Below, piece by piece: positions 33,389 through 44,557 of a DNA stretch of 45,857 nucleotides. Within the stretch, counting starts at the first letter, position 1. Every line of letters starts with the position of its first letter. This DNA is from Polytrichum commune (taxonomy: Eukaryota; Streptophyta; Polytrichopsida; Polytrichales; Polytrichaceae). Position numbers and translations under genes: made by a program. The stretch spans positions 33,682,144-33,728,000 of the forward strand of contig OX485809.1 of assembly GCA_950295325.1 (NCBI GenBank), read 5' to 3'. A model generated the notes under the pieces. That model was not told the DNA's origin. It searched no databases and was given only the letters and a program-made list of their open reading frames with translations.

Positions 33389-34387
33389 CATTATTTCTCT
33401 TCAAGATATCCTCCCAATGGTGTAAACTATTAAACCTACAACTAATTTATTACAAGCAAATAGTTCCATCTCATCGCTTGAACGTGTCTTTTGGTGTTCA
33501 TTCTTGACTAGAAACTTTGCCATATACTACTCAAATAAGCTTATAGGTGTTCAAGTTAGAAGAGTGGCCACATCTCCATCTACTTATGTGACACATGGCT
33601 TTGTGAGTGTGTCTCTGCTCATGGAGCCTAAAGTCGGTGTCTACCATGAGCAATTTTTATTTTTATTTTATTTTTATGGCAACGTGGCATGGTATGCATG
33701 GGGCATGTCCCACCTATATGTATTTAAAATTTTCATTGTCCACCGATTATGTCATACAAGTCCTCTCTTGCTTCACCAAGTCTAGCGAGTTGAAGGGTTC
33801 TTGAGAGAGGCCATTTTATGTACTGGCATAATCGATGGATTCTATATATTGTTGAATGTATGTATGTATGTATAGAGAGAGACGTGGTTTGCTTTAAAAG
33901 ACCAAAAAGCCAATGGTAGCGCCTCCTTTGTAGCTCCATGAATGGAAATGCTATGAGTTTTCAATTGTCCTTCACATGCTTCTTGATATCTTTGAGAAAC
34001 TAATGTACATGCCACAAGACAACTTATGTAAGATGCAAGATGTGAGCTTATTAGATGCGAGATTCTCCATGTGAACAAAATCTCTCTATCTCTACACACA
34101 CATGTGACGGCTCGCACTGTATATTGGCTCGGTGACTATATCGTTTCAAAAGTGTAATACATTGATTAACAAGACAATGGATTGATGATATTATGAATCT
34201 CTTGTTGAGAATAAAGCTTGTTTGACGACGATCTTAAAAACACTCCAATCTCGCCATTATGGATGTTGCTTGTGTTAGGTCAATTTAGCAACATGATAGT
34301 TTCATTCCTTTGCTCCAAAGCACTTGCTTTGTTATGGGCCATCCTTGCAATTTGTTTTGGGTCAAAAGTATTTTGAAGAGATGAAGC
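33389..34387. other. Gene-free stretch
   Basis: Frames 33504-33785 and 33842-34117 show no domain. A short GTAT repeat lies near 33853-33872. Confidence 0.4.
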
Positions 34388-34826
34388 GCCAAGTGTAGTG
34401 CGAAGTCATATGTGACCGGGCCCTCAACCAAATCGCCATTTCAATGAACCTACCTTCATGTAGGGTCCTCACGCATGACAAAATAGAACAAACCAACGGT
34501 CGTGAGCGTTTGGAATGCCAGAGTCTCCCGGTTTCATGTTAGGCCTACCTCCAAGAGGTGGTTGTTATAAAACAATCCAAGCAACCATGAAACATGATCC
34601 ATTCGATGCCACGTAGACTTCACATCCGTCATCTCACCTTCACATACTCCGGTGGTCCCTCAAGCGTAGCGTGAAGCAAACTCAGCCCGGCTACGCCTTT
34701 CCCACCAACGAGAGTGCTCCACGTGCGATGGTCACGGGCTCTCCGTCTCGTGCGTGGAGTGGCCCTTTCGCTTGGGCTCTCACAATTCCACGGTCACGGG
34801 CTCTTGCCTCGTGTGTGAAGTGGCCC
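34388..34826. mobile_element. PIF/Harbinger-like MITE, left-truncated with a duplicated right end
   Basis: Follows the 478-bp element from AGTGTAGTGYGAAGTCATATGTGACCGG onward. It has two consecutive right ends, GTGCGTGGAGTGGCCC (near 34764) and GTGTGAAGTGGCCC (ending about 34826), separated by a left-end-like block GGGCTCTCACAATTCCACGG. The terminus is rearranged. Confidence 0.65.
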
Positions 34827-34850
34827 CAACCTTCATCCTCTTGCCAGATG

Positions 34851-34852
34851 CG

Positions 34853-34915
<63 letters not shown>

Positions 34916-34935
34916 GCATATATATGCATATATAT
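34851..34935. repeat. Compound microsatellite (CG)5(CA)n(TA)n
   Basis: Three alternating purine-pyrimidine tracts in direct succession, about 85 bp. Confidence 0.95.
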
Positions 34936-35834
34936 AATGTAAACTACTGGGCGGCCGGGGTCAGGTTCTTAAGAACATAACGACGATTCTGTATGCGTCC
35001 TCTTCCTGCCTCCATCCCTACAGTGGGCTGCTGCTAATTCCAGGCCCGAATGTGGTCAGGCTCTTAATTGTGTCATCCCCACCCGTAACCTTCTTACCCT
35101 TCAAAAATAGGCGTCCAGGGCCCCAGATTAACACACGAGGCGGTCATGGGAGATGATGGGCCAACACCGCCCGCCTGTTTCGGGCAGCAGGCCAGGCTCC
35201 GGGAACCTCCTGAATATATATATATATATTTATTTATTTATATGTATATGTATGTACATGTATAAAACAGGGCAGCTGGGTCACATGTGGTTCCAACTCC
35301 GCATCAAACAGGATTTCCATGTGCTAATTATACCCCAATGTCATGTGCTAATTATACTTCTCGCTCACTCGCTCACTCGATAGATTATGGTTCCTTTGTT
35401 GCGGTTATAAATAGGGGCCCAGGGTGACATTGGATTGGAGTTGTTGGGTGGCCCGCGAGTCAGTCGATCAGCTGGTGGGGTTCGGGTCAGGTCATGCCCC
35501 TTTGTGGTGTATTCTTAGTATCGTCCCCAAGGAATGAGATAAAGATAATTTTGCCCTAGTATAAGGGAAGGAGGCGGGTTTTCGCATCCCGGCTAACTTA
35601 AGTTCATATTGGTGTTGGTGTTATTAGGCGCTCCAAAACAAGGAGTGTGGTGCGTGCACACTGTTGTGGCTTGCATTTGCCCCCGGCTGTGGGACAAGGA
35701 CAAAAGACCATCGAACCGGGGAGGGTCATAATATCATTCATTTGTTTATATATACATATATATGCATTGTGATATTGATGATGTTGGGATGGCAAAGTGC
35801 AGGGGTCATTTGGGCTTGCCATGTGTCAGTTTGT
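34936..35834. other. Mixed-composition stretch, no gene
   Basis: Contains an AT/ATTT tract at 35213-35242 and a 16-bp direct repeat CATGTGCTAATTATAC at about 35318 and 35342. No domain-bearing frame. Confidence 0.4.
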
Positions 35835-35975
35835 CATAGTGGAGCTGTGGAGAAACCCGGGTTGGAGTTTGGTTCGATTCGTCGCATAAATTACCACAAT
35901 GGAAATTGCTCATCGGCATGCTCGCGCCCCCGGCCTCCCCTCCAAGTGGGTGTGTCTTTTTATTCTTTTCTTTAA
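35835..35975 (+). mobile_element. Possible tRNA-derived SINE with T-rich tail
   Basis: ATAGTGGAGCTGTGG (about 35836) then GGTTCGATTCG (35871-35881) resemble boxes A and B. The unit seems to end in a T-rich tract (about 35953-35975), as the retroelements of this window do. No target duplication found. Confidence 0.3.
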
Positions 35976-36689
35976 TGTAAATCTTGGCTTTGGCTAATTG
36001 GCAATTTGTCTCAGACTTAAATAAATAAATAAAAATGAGTTTGTCCATCCAAGTTCAGTTGATAGAATATAAAATTATCACATATAAGTACGATAGGTGG
36101 TGGCTGTACATTTTCATCTTGTCATGTTTAGGGCTACTAGTACAAAGATTTAGATTGATTTGTTTTAAAATTCTTACCAATTGAGATGTGGAAGCACAAA
36201 ACTTTTTTTAAGAAGCCGAGTTTTACAAGATAATGGGAAGGTTTTTCTTTGGTTTTTAGGGGGGGTAAGATGTCGCACAAAAGTGTTTAAGGTGGTTTGT
36301 TGCTAAATTGATTTAAAATTGCCAAAATCAACCAAAATCTTATGAGCATTGTTAGACAACCCTAGCTAATTTCCTCTCGTGACTAAAGCTATGTGATGCG
36401 TACATGAACTCATCTATGGGGAAAATGACCACTTCTTAGCTTGAAGTTATTCTTTTGTTTAAAGACACTTGAACTCATAACACTATTCAACTGAGTATGG
36501 AGGGTGGGTGGAGCTGGGAATATGTCAAAGAGTAATCGGGAAATGCACACCGAGTTTATCTTCTTACCATAGCATATTCAACCTGATAAACTCGGGTGAA
36601 ACAATGTCACTGTTATTATTATAATGGAATCATTGATAATAGTTGAATAATGTTATGCTCGTGAAACGATTTCAGTGACCCCAAATTGC
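35976..36689. other. No feature seen
   Basis: Short AAAT run at 36018-36033; otherwise nothing. Confidence 0.4.
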
Positions 36690-36815
36690 TTTACATAACG
36701 GGGTCTAGTTGGAATGAATCGACCCTCAACCATGTAACAAGATTCTCTTTTATCATTGGTTTTGAAGCTAGAGTTCCTTCATCCATGATGGATAAGTTTT
36801 CATAGACACACGATT
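36690..36815 (+). repeat. Dispersed repeat R2, copy 2
   Basis: See 27885-28000: shared GAATGAATCGACCCTCA and TTCATCCATGATGGATAAGTTT. Confidence 0.4.
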
Positions 36816-37674
36816 CAAAGCCACATTTGGTCAAACTTATGAAGGCCAAGTTTATTTTTCATGCAATTTCATCCTTCAAATGAAAGATTGCATAGACACC
36901 ACAAAGCTATAGAACCAATGTCCAATATATTTGCACATGTGTGGAAACCAATGGCTCAAACAAGTCAATCTTTTCCACCTCACGATATTGACGATATCCT
37001 TCAACTCATTATTTAGTGGACACTTGAGTACAAAGGTTTGAAATTTGGAATCACCTCACATAGAGCTTTCGTCGTGTATAAAAGAGGCCTTCCGTATCTC
37101 AAAGACATTTGAGATTATCGCCGACATGACTCTCTTTTATGGAAGCAACTTGGATAACAATCATGTTTCATGATTTAAGGCTTGAGCTCTTGGAACATTA
37201 TTAAGCGTTTAATGATTAGATTATTTGTCACGTTCATGCACTTCCCAGTCACATGAGTGGGTGGGCGAGCCTGCACGTAAACTCGGAGGACACCATTCCG
37301 GAGTGTGTGGTGATTGCGAGTTCTCTTAAAAACTTTGGATATGATTGGATACACCTCAATGCTAAACTTCATGTGTAACATTCTTAAAATCAAAGTTGCA
37401 ATGCAGTAATTTACTCTCTCCAAAAGTCGGCCCTAACATGGTGAGCGCTTTGGTGCCAATTGTTGTTTCCGTAGTTGAATAGCACTAGCTTGGGTGGATA
37501 CTTTGACTCGTGCATTAATTTTTCTTCTTCCCAAATCCATCTGGTCAAAATATGCACAACCGTCACCTTGCCCCTCCCCCCTCCTTGCGCCAAGAAATTG
37601 GATGGGCTTCTCTTCGATTTGAGTCGGTAGTGGTGGTTGTTGGAATATGTTCCTTTCATGGGATACTTGGCTAA
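36816..37674. other. No feature assigned
   Basis: Open frames here are on the minus strand and lack domains. The part next to 37675 may be older LINE sequence that can no longer be read. Confidence 0.35.
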
Positions 37675-38270
37675 GTTAGGGCGAAGCTAGGTTACCAAAA
37701 GACTCAAGCTTTCAAAGCCAATTGTGTCTCCAACTGGAAGCTTTCCATTCCTCCCTCTATTTCTCATGTATGGAATGTTATTTGGCATACACATAAAGCA
37801 CAAAAAGATGGGTTTTTCATTTGGTTGGTGATGTACAAGGCAATGGCAATTAGTGATTGGCAAGTCGATGACCTTGAAAAGAGTTGTTTGCATTGTGGGG
37901 TGGTGAGTGTTGAAAGAATAAAATGCCAATTTTATATTATTGTCCTTTGGCTCAACATATGTGGTTGTATGCCACTAATCTCATTTGGCAACTCTTTGCT
38001 ACGAGTGGTAACCTCGATCCTTGGAATTCCTTCTCCATGTTGGAATGTCTTTTTAATAACACAATATACACAAGTCACTTAAGAAATTTATATAAGTTGG
38101 TTCTTTCTTTGGAGTAGTCTTCCTTGGATTATTTGATGTCAAAGGAATGACCTAGTTTTCAATGTCACAAAGCGGCCAGTTGAGAAAGACCATCAAATCA
38201 TTGGAGATTCCCTCATTGATTATGTTGGGATAGAATGATAACATGTGTTTAAAGACATTGATAAAGTTTT
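37675..38270 (+). pseudogene. LINE remnant, zf-RVT-like domain
   Basis: From about 37681 the frame reads NWKLSIPPSISHVWNVIW, KDGFFIWLVMYKAM, CLHCGVVSVER. After a frameshift near 37940-37960 it continues YYCPLAQHMWLYATNLIW. The order W-x2-W, F-x-W, C-x2-C, C-x-A-x3-W is that of the zinc-binding domain found after reverse transcriptase in plant LINEs. Further on, IIWCQRNDLVFN (with W mutated to a stop) and EKDHQIIGDSLIDYVGI match the usual segment after it. It is broken by at least one frameshift and several stops. This is a different lineage from the two retroelement copies with RNase H or ITITAG motifs. Confidence 0.6.
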
Positions 38271-39199
38271 GGATTTTGCTCACCGAAATATACTTGACGA
38301 GCTTCATTTGTATTGGTTTGTTAGAGGTGTCGTTGCATTAAAAGCAATTTAAAGATTACTTGGAAAATTACACCCAAGATTGGCATCATTCCTTTATTTG
38401 CCTTGGATCCCGTTACGAGGATCTCACCTTGATGGTTCTATCTTGGTTCCTTTGCAATAAAATGCGTTCATTTTGTCCCTAAATAAAAATACAAACACAA
38501 ATAAAAAGAGATTATAGGAGCCCCTACATGTGGATATCCTAATTGTTAAAGGTGTGCACAAACTACCAAATGTAGCATTTCCTTCATATTTACTTTTCCT
38601 TAGAGCTTCATGTGGGCCGAGAACTTTTTCTTTTTTTCTTTTTTCTTTTTCTTTTTGGGTACACATTGAAAATTTAAAATGCAAGAGGTAATCAAAAAAC
38701 AAGCCACTATGGGGAACAAGCCACTATGGGGAACAACCCAACTAGGGACCCACATGGCATTAGGTAATAATATCCATCTCGGGCCTACTTTTCCAAGATA
38801 TCACTTGGCCGACAACATCTTGGAATTTTAGCTACCCTAGTTGCTATCTCTAAAAAAAGTAACTCCAAAAGAGATACCAAATTTGTCACATGTTGTTATC
38901 ACATTGGTTGGGACCTACACATTTTTACTTGAAAATTATATTTCAACACTCAAAAGTGTTAACTCCTAAGCGTCTATGAGACCTTATCCATGCCTCAATA
39001 TACACAAAAAATGGTTCTTAACATGTAAAAATGGGAGTATGTAAATATGGTTGACATGTACATGTAACGATTTTTGATAGTTGTGTCGAAAGTGACTATA
39101 TATATAATTATAATTATAATTAAGTTGTTCTCAAATGCATTTTATAAATTAATTCAATACTTAGGTGTTTTTGGAGATCTATTTTAAGGACACAACATG
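38271..39199. other. No gene; short tandem duplication at 38699-38735
   Basis: AACAAGCCACTATGGGG occurs twice in direct succession near 38699. Otherwise no structure. Confidence 0.5.
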
Positions 39200-39370
39200 G
39201 GTGCCTTGGGATACAACTACGTATTCAATATTATGATCATCAATGTCACATGTGAATGTATATTTATCTTTTCATTGACATAAGATAAAGCATTAAATAA
39301 ATCTCCAAACCCACAAGTAATTCAAAATTGACTCTTTGACTTGGTAAAGCTTGTGGAAGTTTTGTATATA
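39200..39370 (+). repeat. Dispersed repeat R3, copy 2
   Basis: Matches 29340-29520 (ATGATCATCAATGTCACA, ATTGACATAAGATAA, CAAACCCACAAG, GACTTGGTAA). Confidence 0.45.
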
Positions 39371-39554
39371 GGGTGTACATTGAGCTTCTTGGTCCTTTAG
39401 TGGATAGACCAAATCACCCTCTACATGTAAGGTATGTGAACCTAAAACAAACACCAAGTTATAATATGGTTAGAATCTTTCTAAATGTAGGATGTATTAC
39501 TACCATCATATCAGTCTTGACTCCTAAGGTAAGTTGGCCTAATTTGGTTACTTA

Positions 39555-39720
39555 TTTGAAATTGGCACCCATATTTGAGTGGGGTGTGGTTTCTTAAAAC
39601 AAACACCAATAAAACACGTGTCGAAGAGTTTGGACCACATCCTCAAAAACATGCTAATCATTCTAAGTTAGAGGGGGAGGGGGGGGGGGACTATGTCACC
39701 AAGACATGGCTGCTTGACGG
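39555..39720 (+). repeat. Dispersed repeat R4, copy 1
   Basis: TTTGAGTGGGGTGTGGTTTC, CACATCCTCAAAAACATG, a G-run and CTATGTCACCAAGACAT follow the order of the copies at 40740 and 45110. Confidence 0.4.
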
Positions 39721-40739
39721 GTTGCCATTGGGAATTCTTATCAATTTAGAGCAACGTCCAAATTCTTTGCAATTGAACATGGCTTCTCCATCCACATTTG
39801 GTGGGCATCCAACATATTGGGTTTGTGTTTTGGATTGTAATTCGTAATGAATATGAAAAAATAATGATGTAAGATCCTTCTACTCAAAGCATATGTGAAT
39901 TGTGTAATTGCAAAAAATTGCAAACCTAGGAACATACCCTCAACGCACATTCAACACTAGCCACTTAAGGAAATAGCATACAAGCTCTTTGAAAATATGT
40001 CACAAATTGAAGTTTAGGCACCTTAGTCTCTTCCTTTTGGGATTGGATTCATTCAAGATCTGCTAATCGGCTGTATTTATTGCTCATGTGGTTCTAAAGA
40101 TACTCGACTTTCCTGAACTCCAACCATTATTGTGTTTGGTATCTGTGTAAAGGAGACTTGGTATATATGCCACCCCACTATTTAACAGGAAATTTGCCGG
40201 TCCATGGTTAACTTATAATTTTTTTAGCCGGTGCATAAGTATCATTTTTTTGAATGTTTTTTTTTGGCACAAACATAAGTATCATGTTCAGGATTCAGGT
40301 CAACAGTTTTTACAAGTGCAGCAAGAAGTTATCATCGAGCAGGAGAATCAGGCATTTCAATAAGTTTTATTTTACATTCCAGGATTTGTCCTTAAACGTC
40401 TGAGGGTGAGCGATTTCAAAAAATGTATTAAAGAGTATGTTCCTTTCGATGAAAGAGAATGCTTTTTTTAAGAAAAAGTTGTTCGTAGAGGATCAGTACA
40501 CAAATCTATATGGTTGGTATGAGAAGTTGCAAGGGATAGTTTGTCATTTGTGTCAATATACTTTGTAAGGTGAGCTTAACTTTGACAAGCCATTGTGAAT
40601 GTACAATTGGTCTCATTTTGATAGGCTCCATTGAGCCTCAAGCCTTCACTCTACTCTACAATAAGAAATCCAACCAGGTTGGATTCCATGTGAAAGGCGT
40701 GTGTTCAAATTTTTGATATTTAAAGTGGATATGCATAAT
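39721..40739. other. No feature seen
   Basis: No domain-bearing frame, RNA gene or boundary. Confidence 0.4.
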
Positions 40740-41029
40740 TCACTTATGTATCTTAATTGGATATCTATATTTGAATGGTACGAGGTTAGGTGTGGCTCCA
40801 AGAAGACAATGTGTTTAAAACATATTGAACCATGTGCTCAAAATATGGTAACCATTATATCCTCAATAGCCAACATAATTGGTGGAGGGGGGGGGGGGGG
40901 GGTTATGTGACCACTTAATTTGCAGAGGATCTTCACTTTGAAAATGAACAAGAAATTCATATGAACTAAAAAATTCATGAGGAAAGCGGTTACAACTTCA
41001 ATTTAGATTTGTTGACCATCTTGTACTAA
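40740..41029 (+). repeat. Dispersed repeat R4, copy 2 (interrupted)
   Basis: Includes a run of 16 G at 40887-40902. It matches 45110-45400 through AGRATCTTCA, TTCATATGARCT and TACAACYTCAATTTRGATTT. It resumes after the 496-bp insertion at 41529 (GAGAAGTGGGCTAGTCGGAAAAATAGCCATTTAAG). Confidence 0.55.
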
Positions 41030-41525
41030 GGGGCGGTTTACTCTATGGACCATGAAGTCGTCCCACGTAAGAGGCCTATTTTGCGTGGGACGACTACATG
41101 GGACGACTTCCATGGTCCGAGTTACTAAAATATTAGTTTTCATGGTTTGTGGGCCCTTCACTAGGTGTAAACCGAATGTGGACCATGAAGAATGACCATG
41201 CACCAAAAAGTGGAGTCATTAACTAAGTTGGGAAAAAAAATCATTAAAAAAATCCAAAAAAATCATTAAAACGGCATTTTTCTAACATGGGCCCTTGCTA
41301 TTTTTCCTAGACCACCTCTTTTGCTTGTCCCAACGGAAAACCCGTTGGACCATGGCAGTGGATAGAGTAGGCTTAAAAAAACAAATTTGTGGACCTCAAC
41401 CTCCGTGGTCACTCTGCCATTTTTTCCTTGGTGTAAACCCAAGTCGTCCCGGGACGACTTCAACGTCCAATCACATCGCTTAGACGGCCGTGGGACGACT
41501 TCATGGTCCTAGTGTAAACCGCCCC
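41030..41525. mobile_element. PIF/Harbinger-like MITE, GGGGCGGTTTAC ends (496 bp)
   Basis: GGGGCGGTTTACTCTATGGA at left and TAGTGTAAACCGCCCC at right, with an exact TAA duplication (41027-41029, 41526-41528). It has subterminal CGTGGGACGACTTC blocks in both orientations. It sits inside repeat R4; the copy at 45110 gives the uninterrupted site. Confidence 0.88.
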
Positions 41526-41528
41526 TAA

Positions 41529-41625
41529 GCGTGTGTTTCATATCCTATGAGAAGTGGGCTAGTCGGAAAAATAGCCATTTAAGACCCAACTAGCCTAGTT
41601 ATATTTGCGGACATGGAGGTGTGCC
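41529..41625 (+). repeat. Remainder of R4 copy 2
   Basis: AGTGGGCTAGTCGGAAAAATAGCC and CCATTTAAG correspond to 45409-45440. Confidence 0.5.
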
Positions 41626-42514
41626 TTAGGGCCGCTTCACACTATAGTCGTCCAAGTCAAGAGGCCATGGGATCAATGTACAGTGAGTACCAACATTTAG
41701 TTACAAGCTAGCCGAACTTTTTTGGAGGTTTCCGAACGAGTTCACAAGGATTCGGATGAGGTACCGATGTAAAATTGTCGAGATCGGAAATCAACTGGTT
41801 CAAGGGAGAATAGACCAGCAATATGGCCAATTGAGGCATCATATTTTGGGATATTTATTGAGTCAATTTTTTAATTTTAGGCAAGTAGCCAAAGGGACTA
41901 GGGATAGGGCGGAAATGTTACTAGGGTAATACTAGAGTCATGACTCGTAAGATCAAAAACCATGGAGGCTAATTTATGGTTGGTTCCATTGTCACTATGC
42001 CAATTAGGGTTTTGAGGCTCTAAGCAGCCAAGAACCCTCTCTCACAAGTATAAGAAGAGTTTGAGCCCCTTGGGCAAAGTACCTGACTCCATTAGGGTTT
42101 TCCTCTCTACCCATTCCTGCTCTAAGCTTCTGCTTATGCTCTTGTATTTTCAATTGATGTTTTCAAGCTCCATGTTTGGCTTCAATCTTAGTGGGTGACT
42201 ATTGATCTTGCACCACTTGTCAATCTCGTTCAAGGGTACATTGAATTAAGTGCTAAGATTCTAGGTTTTTTTTCTTTTGGTTTTGCAATTGTGGGTAATA
42301 GCAGTTATGATGATTGTGGGCATATCTTGACAATAGACCGATTGTAGGTTGAGTGATGATGTTCGCGGATGCATGGAGGTTTGAGGAACATTTATGCTTG
42401 ATTTTCATGTTGGTGGGTTGATTGTAAGTTGTGGGTGCTTATGATGGTTTGGGGGAATAAAATTCGGGTGTCGGCTATGAGTGATGCAAGGCATGTTGGG
42501 TTGGAGCCAAAAAT

Positions 42515-42924
42515 CACGGGGGGTGCACTTCATTGTCAAGTTGAACACCACGTGCGATAAAACAAAATCTACTTTTACATAAAAGCATCACCAAAATGGT
42601 TCAAAAGTTTATGGATTTTTTTTCATGAGTAGATATACATAGTATCTATTACATAGTAAAAATTGGTAACCAAATTTGATGATTTGTTTTTTTTATAAAA
42701 CATACCGTTTCTAACTAGAATGACGCAACATTGAACTAAACAAATTACTACAAAAAATGAAGATGACTAAAAATTTCAAAAAAATATTCAAAAGATATTA
42801 TCAATGGTTATGTGTATGTAGAAAAAATATCATAATTTTAAAAATTATCTATGGCATGTAATATAGGGTAGCAAACTTTTATCGCACGTGGTTATGAAAT
42901 GTAAGGGGGTGTGATTCCCCCGTG
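42515..42924. mobile_element. hAT-like MITE nested in the large element (410 bp)
   Basis: CACGGGGG and CCCCCGTG termini and longer imperfect inverted arms (CCACGTGCGATAAAA near the left, TTTTATCGCACGTGG near the right). An exact 8-bp target duplication CCAAAAAT lies at 42507-42514 and 42925-42932. An 8-bp duplication is the hallmark of the hAT superfamily. Confidence 0.8.
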
Positions 42925-43643
42925 CCAAAAATTTGAAAGTTATTCTTAGAATATATTGGGAGGGACCATATGAGAACTTTGATAATAACATTATAGAGGC
43001 AATTCCTTTGTGGAATTATGGAACTAAGTACCAGTTCCTATATGCCAACCATTCACGTTATATGTCTTCTGCAAGTGACATTTTTTGTTCAATAACTTCA
43101 GTTATGTTTGCAATTCTAAGGATGTCGATTAGTTTCAAGGTTGCATGTATTGTTGTACTAACCAACCTCTGAAAAATGTATGCACCCTTTTTGGATCGAT
43201 ACATTTTTCAAAGGCTACATTCTTGGCCCCAAGATGATGGGGGCTTGGCAAGGTTCAACTCCTTTAAGGGATACTTGGGATTTCTTTCAACACAAATTCA
43301 CTCCCTTAAAAGCATAACACCAAATCTATTTTATATAAAACAAATTTGACTTAATGTACTTAACTTTAGAAATATACGAAAGTAAAATTTATAAACTAGG
43401 AAGATTTCCAAATGGTTAAGGGAAATCTTGGAATTTAACTAAGAAAAGCAATTGGCTTTCGGTAGCTTCCGAGTGAAAAGGAAAAAATCCGAACCGTTTT
43501 ATAAAAGGTAGGAAATGTACCGATTTTTGTATAGAACTCCCCGTACTCTGCGTGGGATTAAATGGCTAAACTTTGTTGAGATTCCCAAGAAATGGGTTGA
43601 ATATAGCCAATAAAATATAGGAATTGGAGCCTTTAGCCAAGCA

Positions 43644-43763
43644 TAGTGTGAAGCCTCCGAAGGCCAAGCCCAAAGTCCAAACCTTTGGCCATAAACTCCC
43701 ACATCCTCTTGACGTGGACGCCCGTAGTGTGAAGCCTCCAAAGGCCAAGCCCAAAGTCCAAAG
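43644..43763 (+). repeat. Partial tandem duplication with 81-bp spacing
   Basis: TAGTGTGAAGCCTCC-AAGGCCAAGCCCAAAGTCCAAA occurs at 43644 and again at 43725 with one difference. The motif repeats the terminal TAGTGTGAAG of the host element. Confidence 0.8.
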
Positions 43764-44106
43764 GAAGAAGAAGCATCCCACTTTATTCCCTATCCAAAAC
43801 AACCCCTCCAATCTAATGGCTAGGATCTTGTCTAATTTTGATTGATTGATTATTATTTTAAATGAAAATAGCCATGGCCTCTCGACCATAGTTTAGGTTT
43901 CCATTCCTCTCCGACCCAAACTTCCTTCGAGAGTCTGTCGCCTTTGTCAAAAATGTACTACCATGTGGGCATTTTAGAGAGTGATAACCGTTGGATTTTG
44001 ACCTCTAGTGTGAAGGGTCGAGAGGCCGAATTCTTGGTTTCCTGCAATCCAATTGGTGGGAATCGACGGCCTCTCCACCTTCGGCCATAGTGTGAAGTGG
44101 CCCTTA

Positions 44107-44557
44107 AGTTAGCACGAAGCTGATAAATCGGCCACCTGAATATTCATAAATATTGTGCACGACAGTAATGAATGTACTTACCACTTCAGTCACTTGCTTA
44201 TTAAGCAAAACATGTGCAACTGTGCATTTGGAGCCCAACAAAAACCAGAAACATGTGGACTTTGATGTCCGTGCTCCAGATTTCATACATGTGAAAGAAG
44301 AGTTGACAGCGCAGGCTTCAAACAAAGACTAACTTAAGTTAGATCCATGGAACTTGAAAAGAAAAGAAGAGTGGGACTCGGGGGTTTCACAACTTAATAA
44401 GGTAGACCTGCCTAACTTAGAGTAGGCAGATCCCTTTCTGATAACCCCAAAACCTTACTACATAGTTCTCTAAAGCTTTGAAATTCTATCCATGTAGCCG
44501 TCATTCTCTAACGTGATGGAAAAAGCCGTGGAGTTTCACAATGTCTCCGTCACAACT
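44107..44557. other. No feature seen
   Basis: No domain-bearing frame. A minor inverted pair (CTGCCTA / TAGGCAG) lies near 44409-44430. Confidence 0.4.

Larger units (their letters stand above)
41629..44103. mobile_element. Large non-autonomous PIF/Harbinger-like element (2475 bp)
   Basis: GGGCCGCTTCACACTATAGTCG at left and CGGCCATAGTGTGAAGTGGCCC at right are inverted repeats, with TTA duplicated on both sides (41626-41628, 44104-44106). No transposase is recognisable. Contains a nested 410-bp element (42515-42924), an 81-bp-spaced duplication near the right end, and GTGTGAAG-type subterminal motifs. The ends are related to the 478-bp family but carry CACTATAG rather than CACACGAG, so it is a separate subfamily. 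Confidence 0.75.

Noticed and set aside
30797-40902. Poly-C and poly-G runs (30797-30812, 39679-39689, 40887-40902) as G-quadruplex regulators
   Set aside because: The two G-runs lie at the same place in copies of repeat R4, so they are better explained as simple-repeat expansion; lengths may also be sequencing error.
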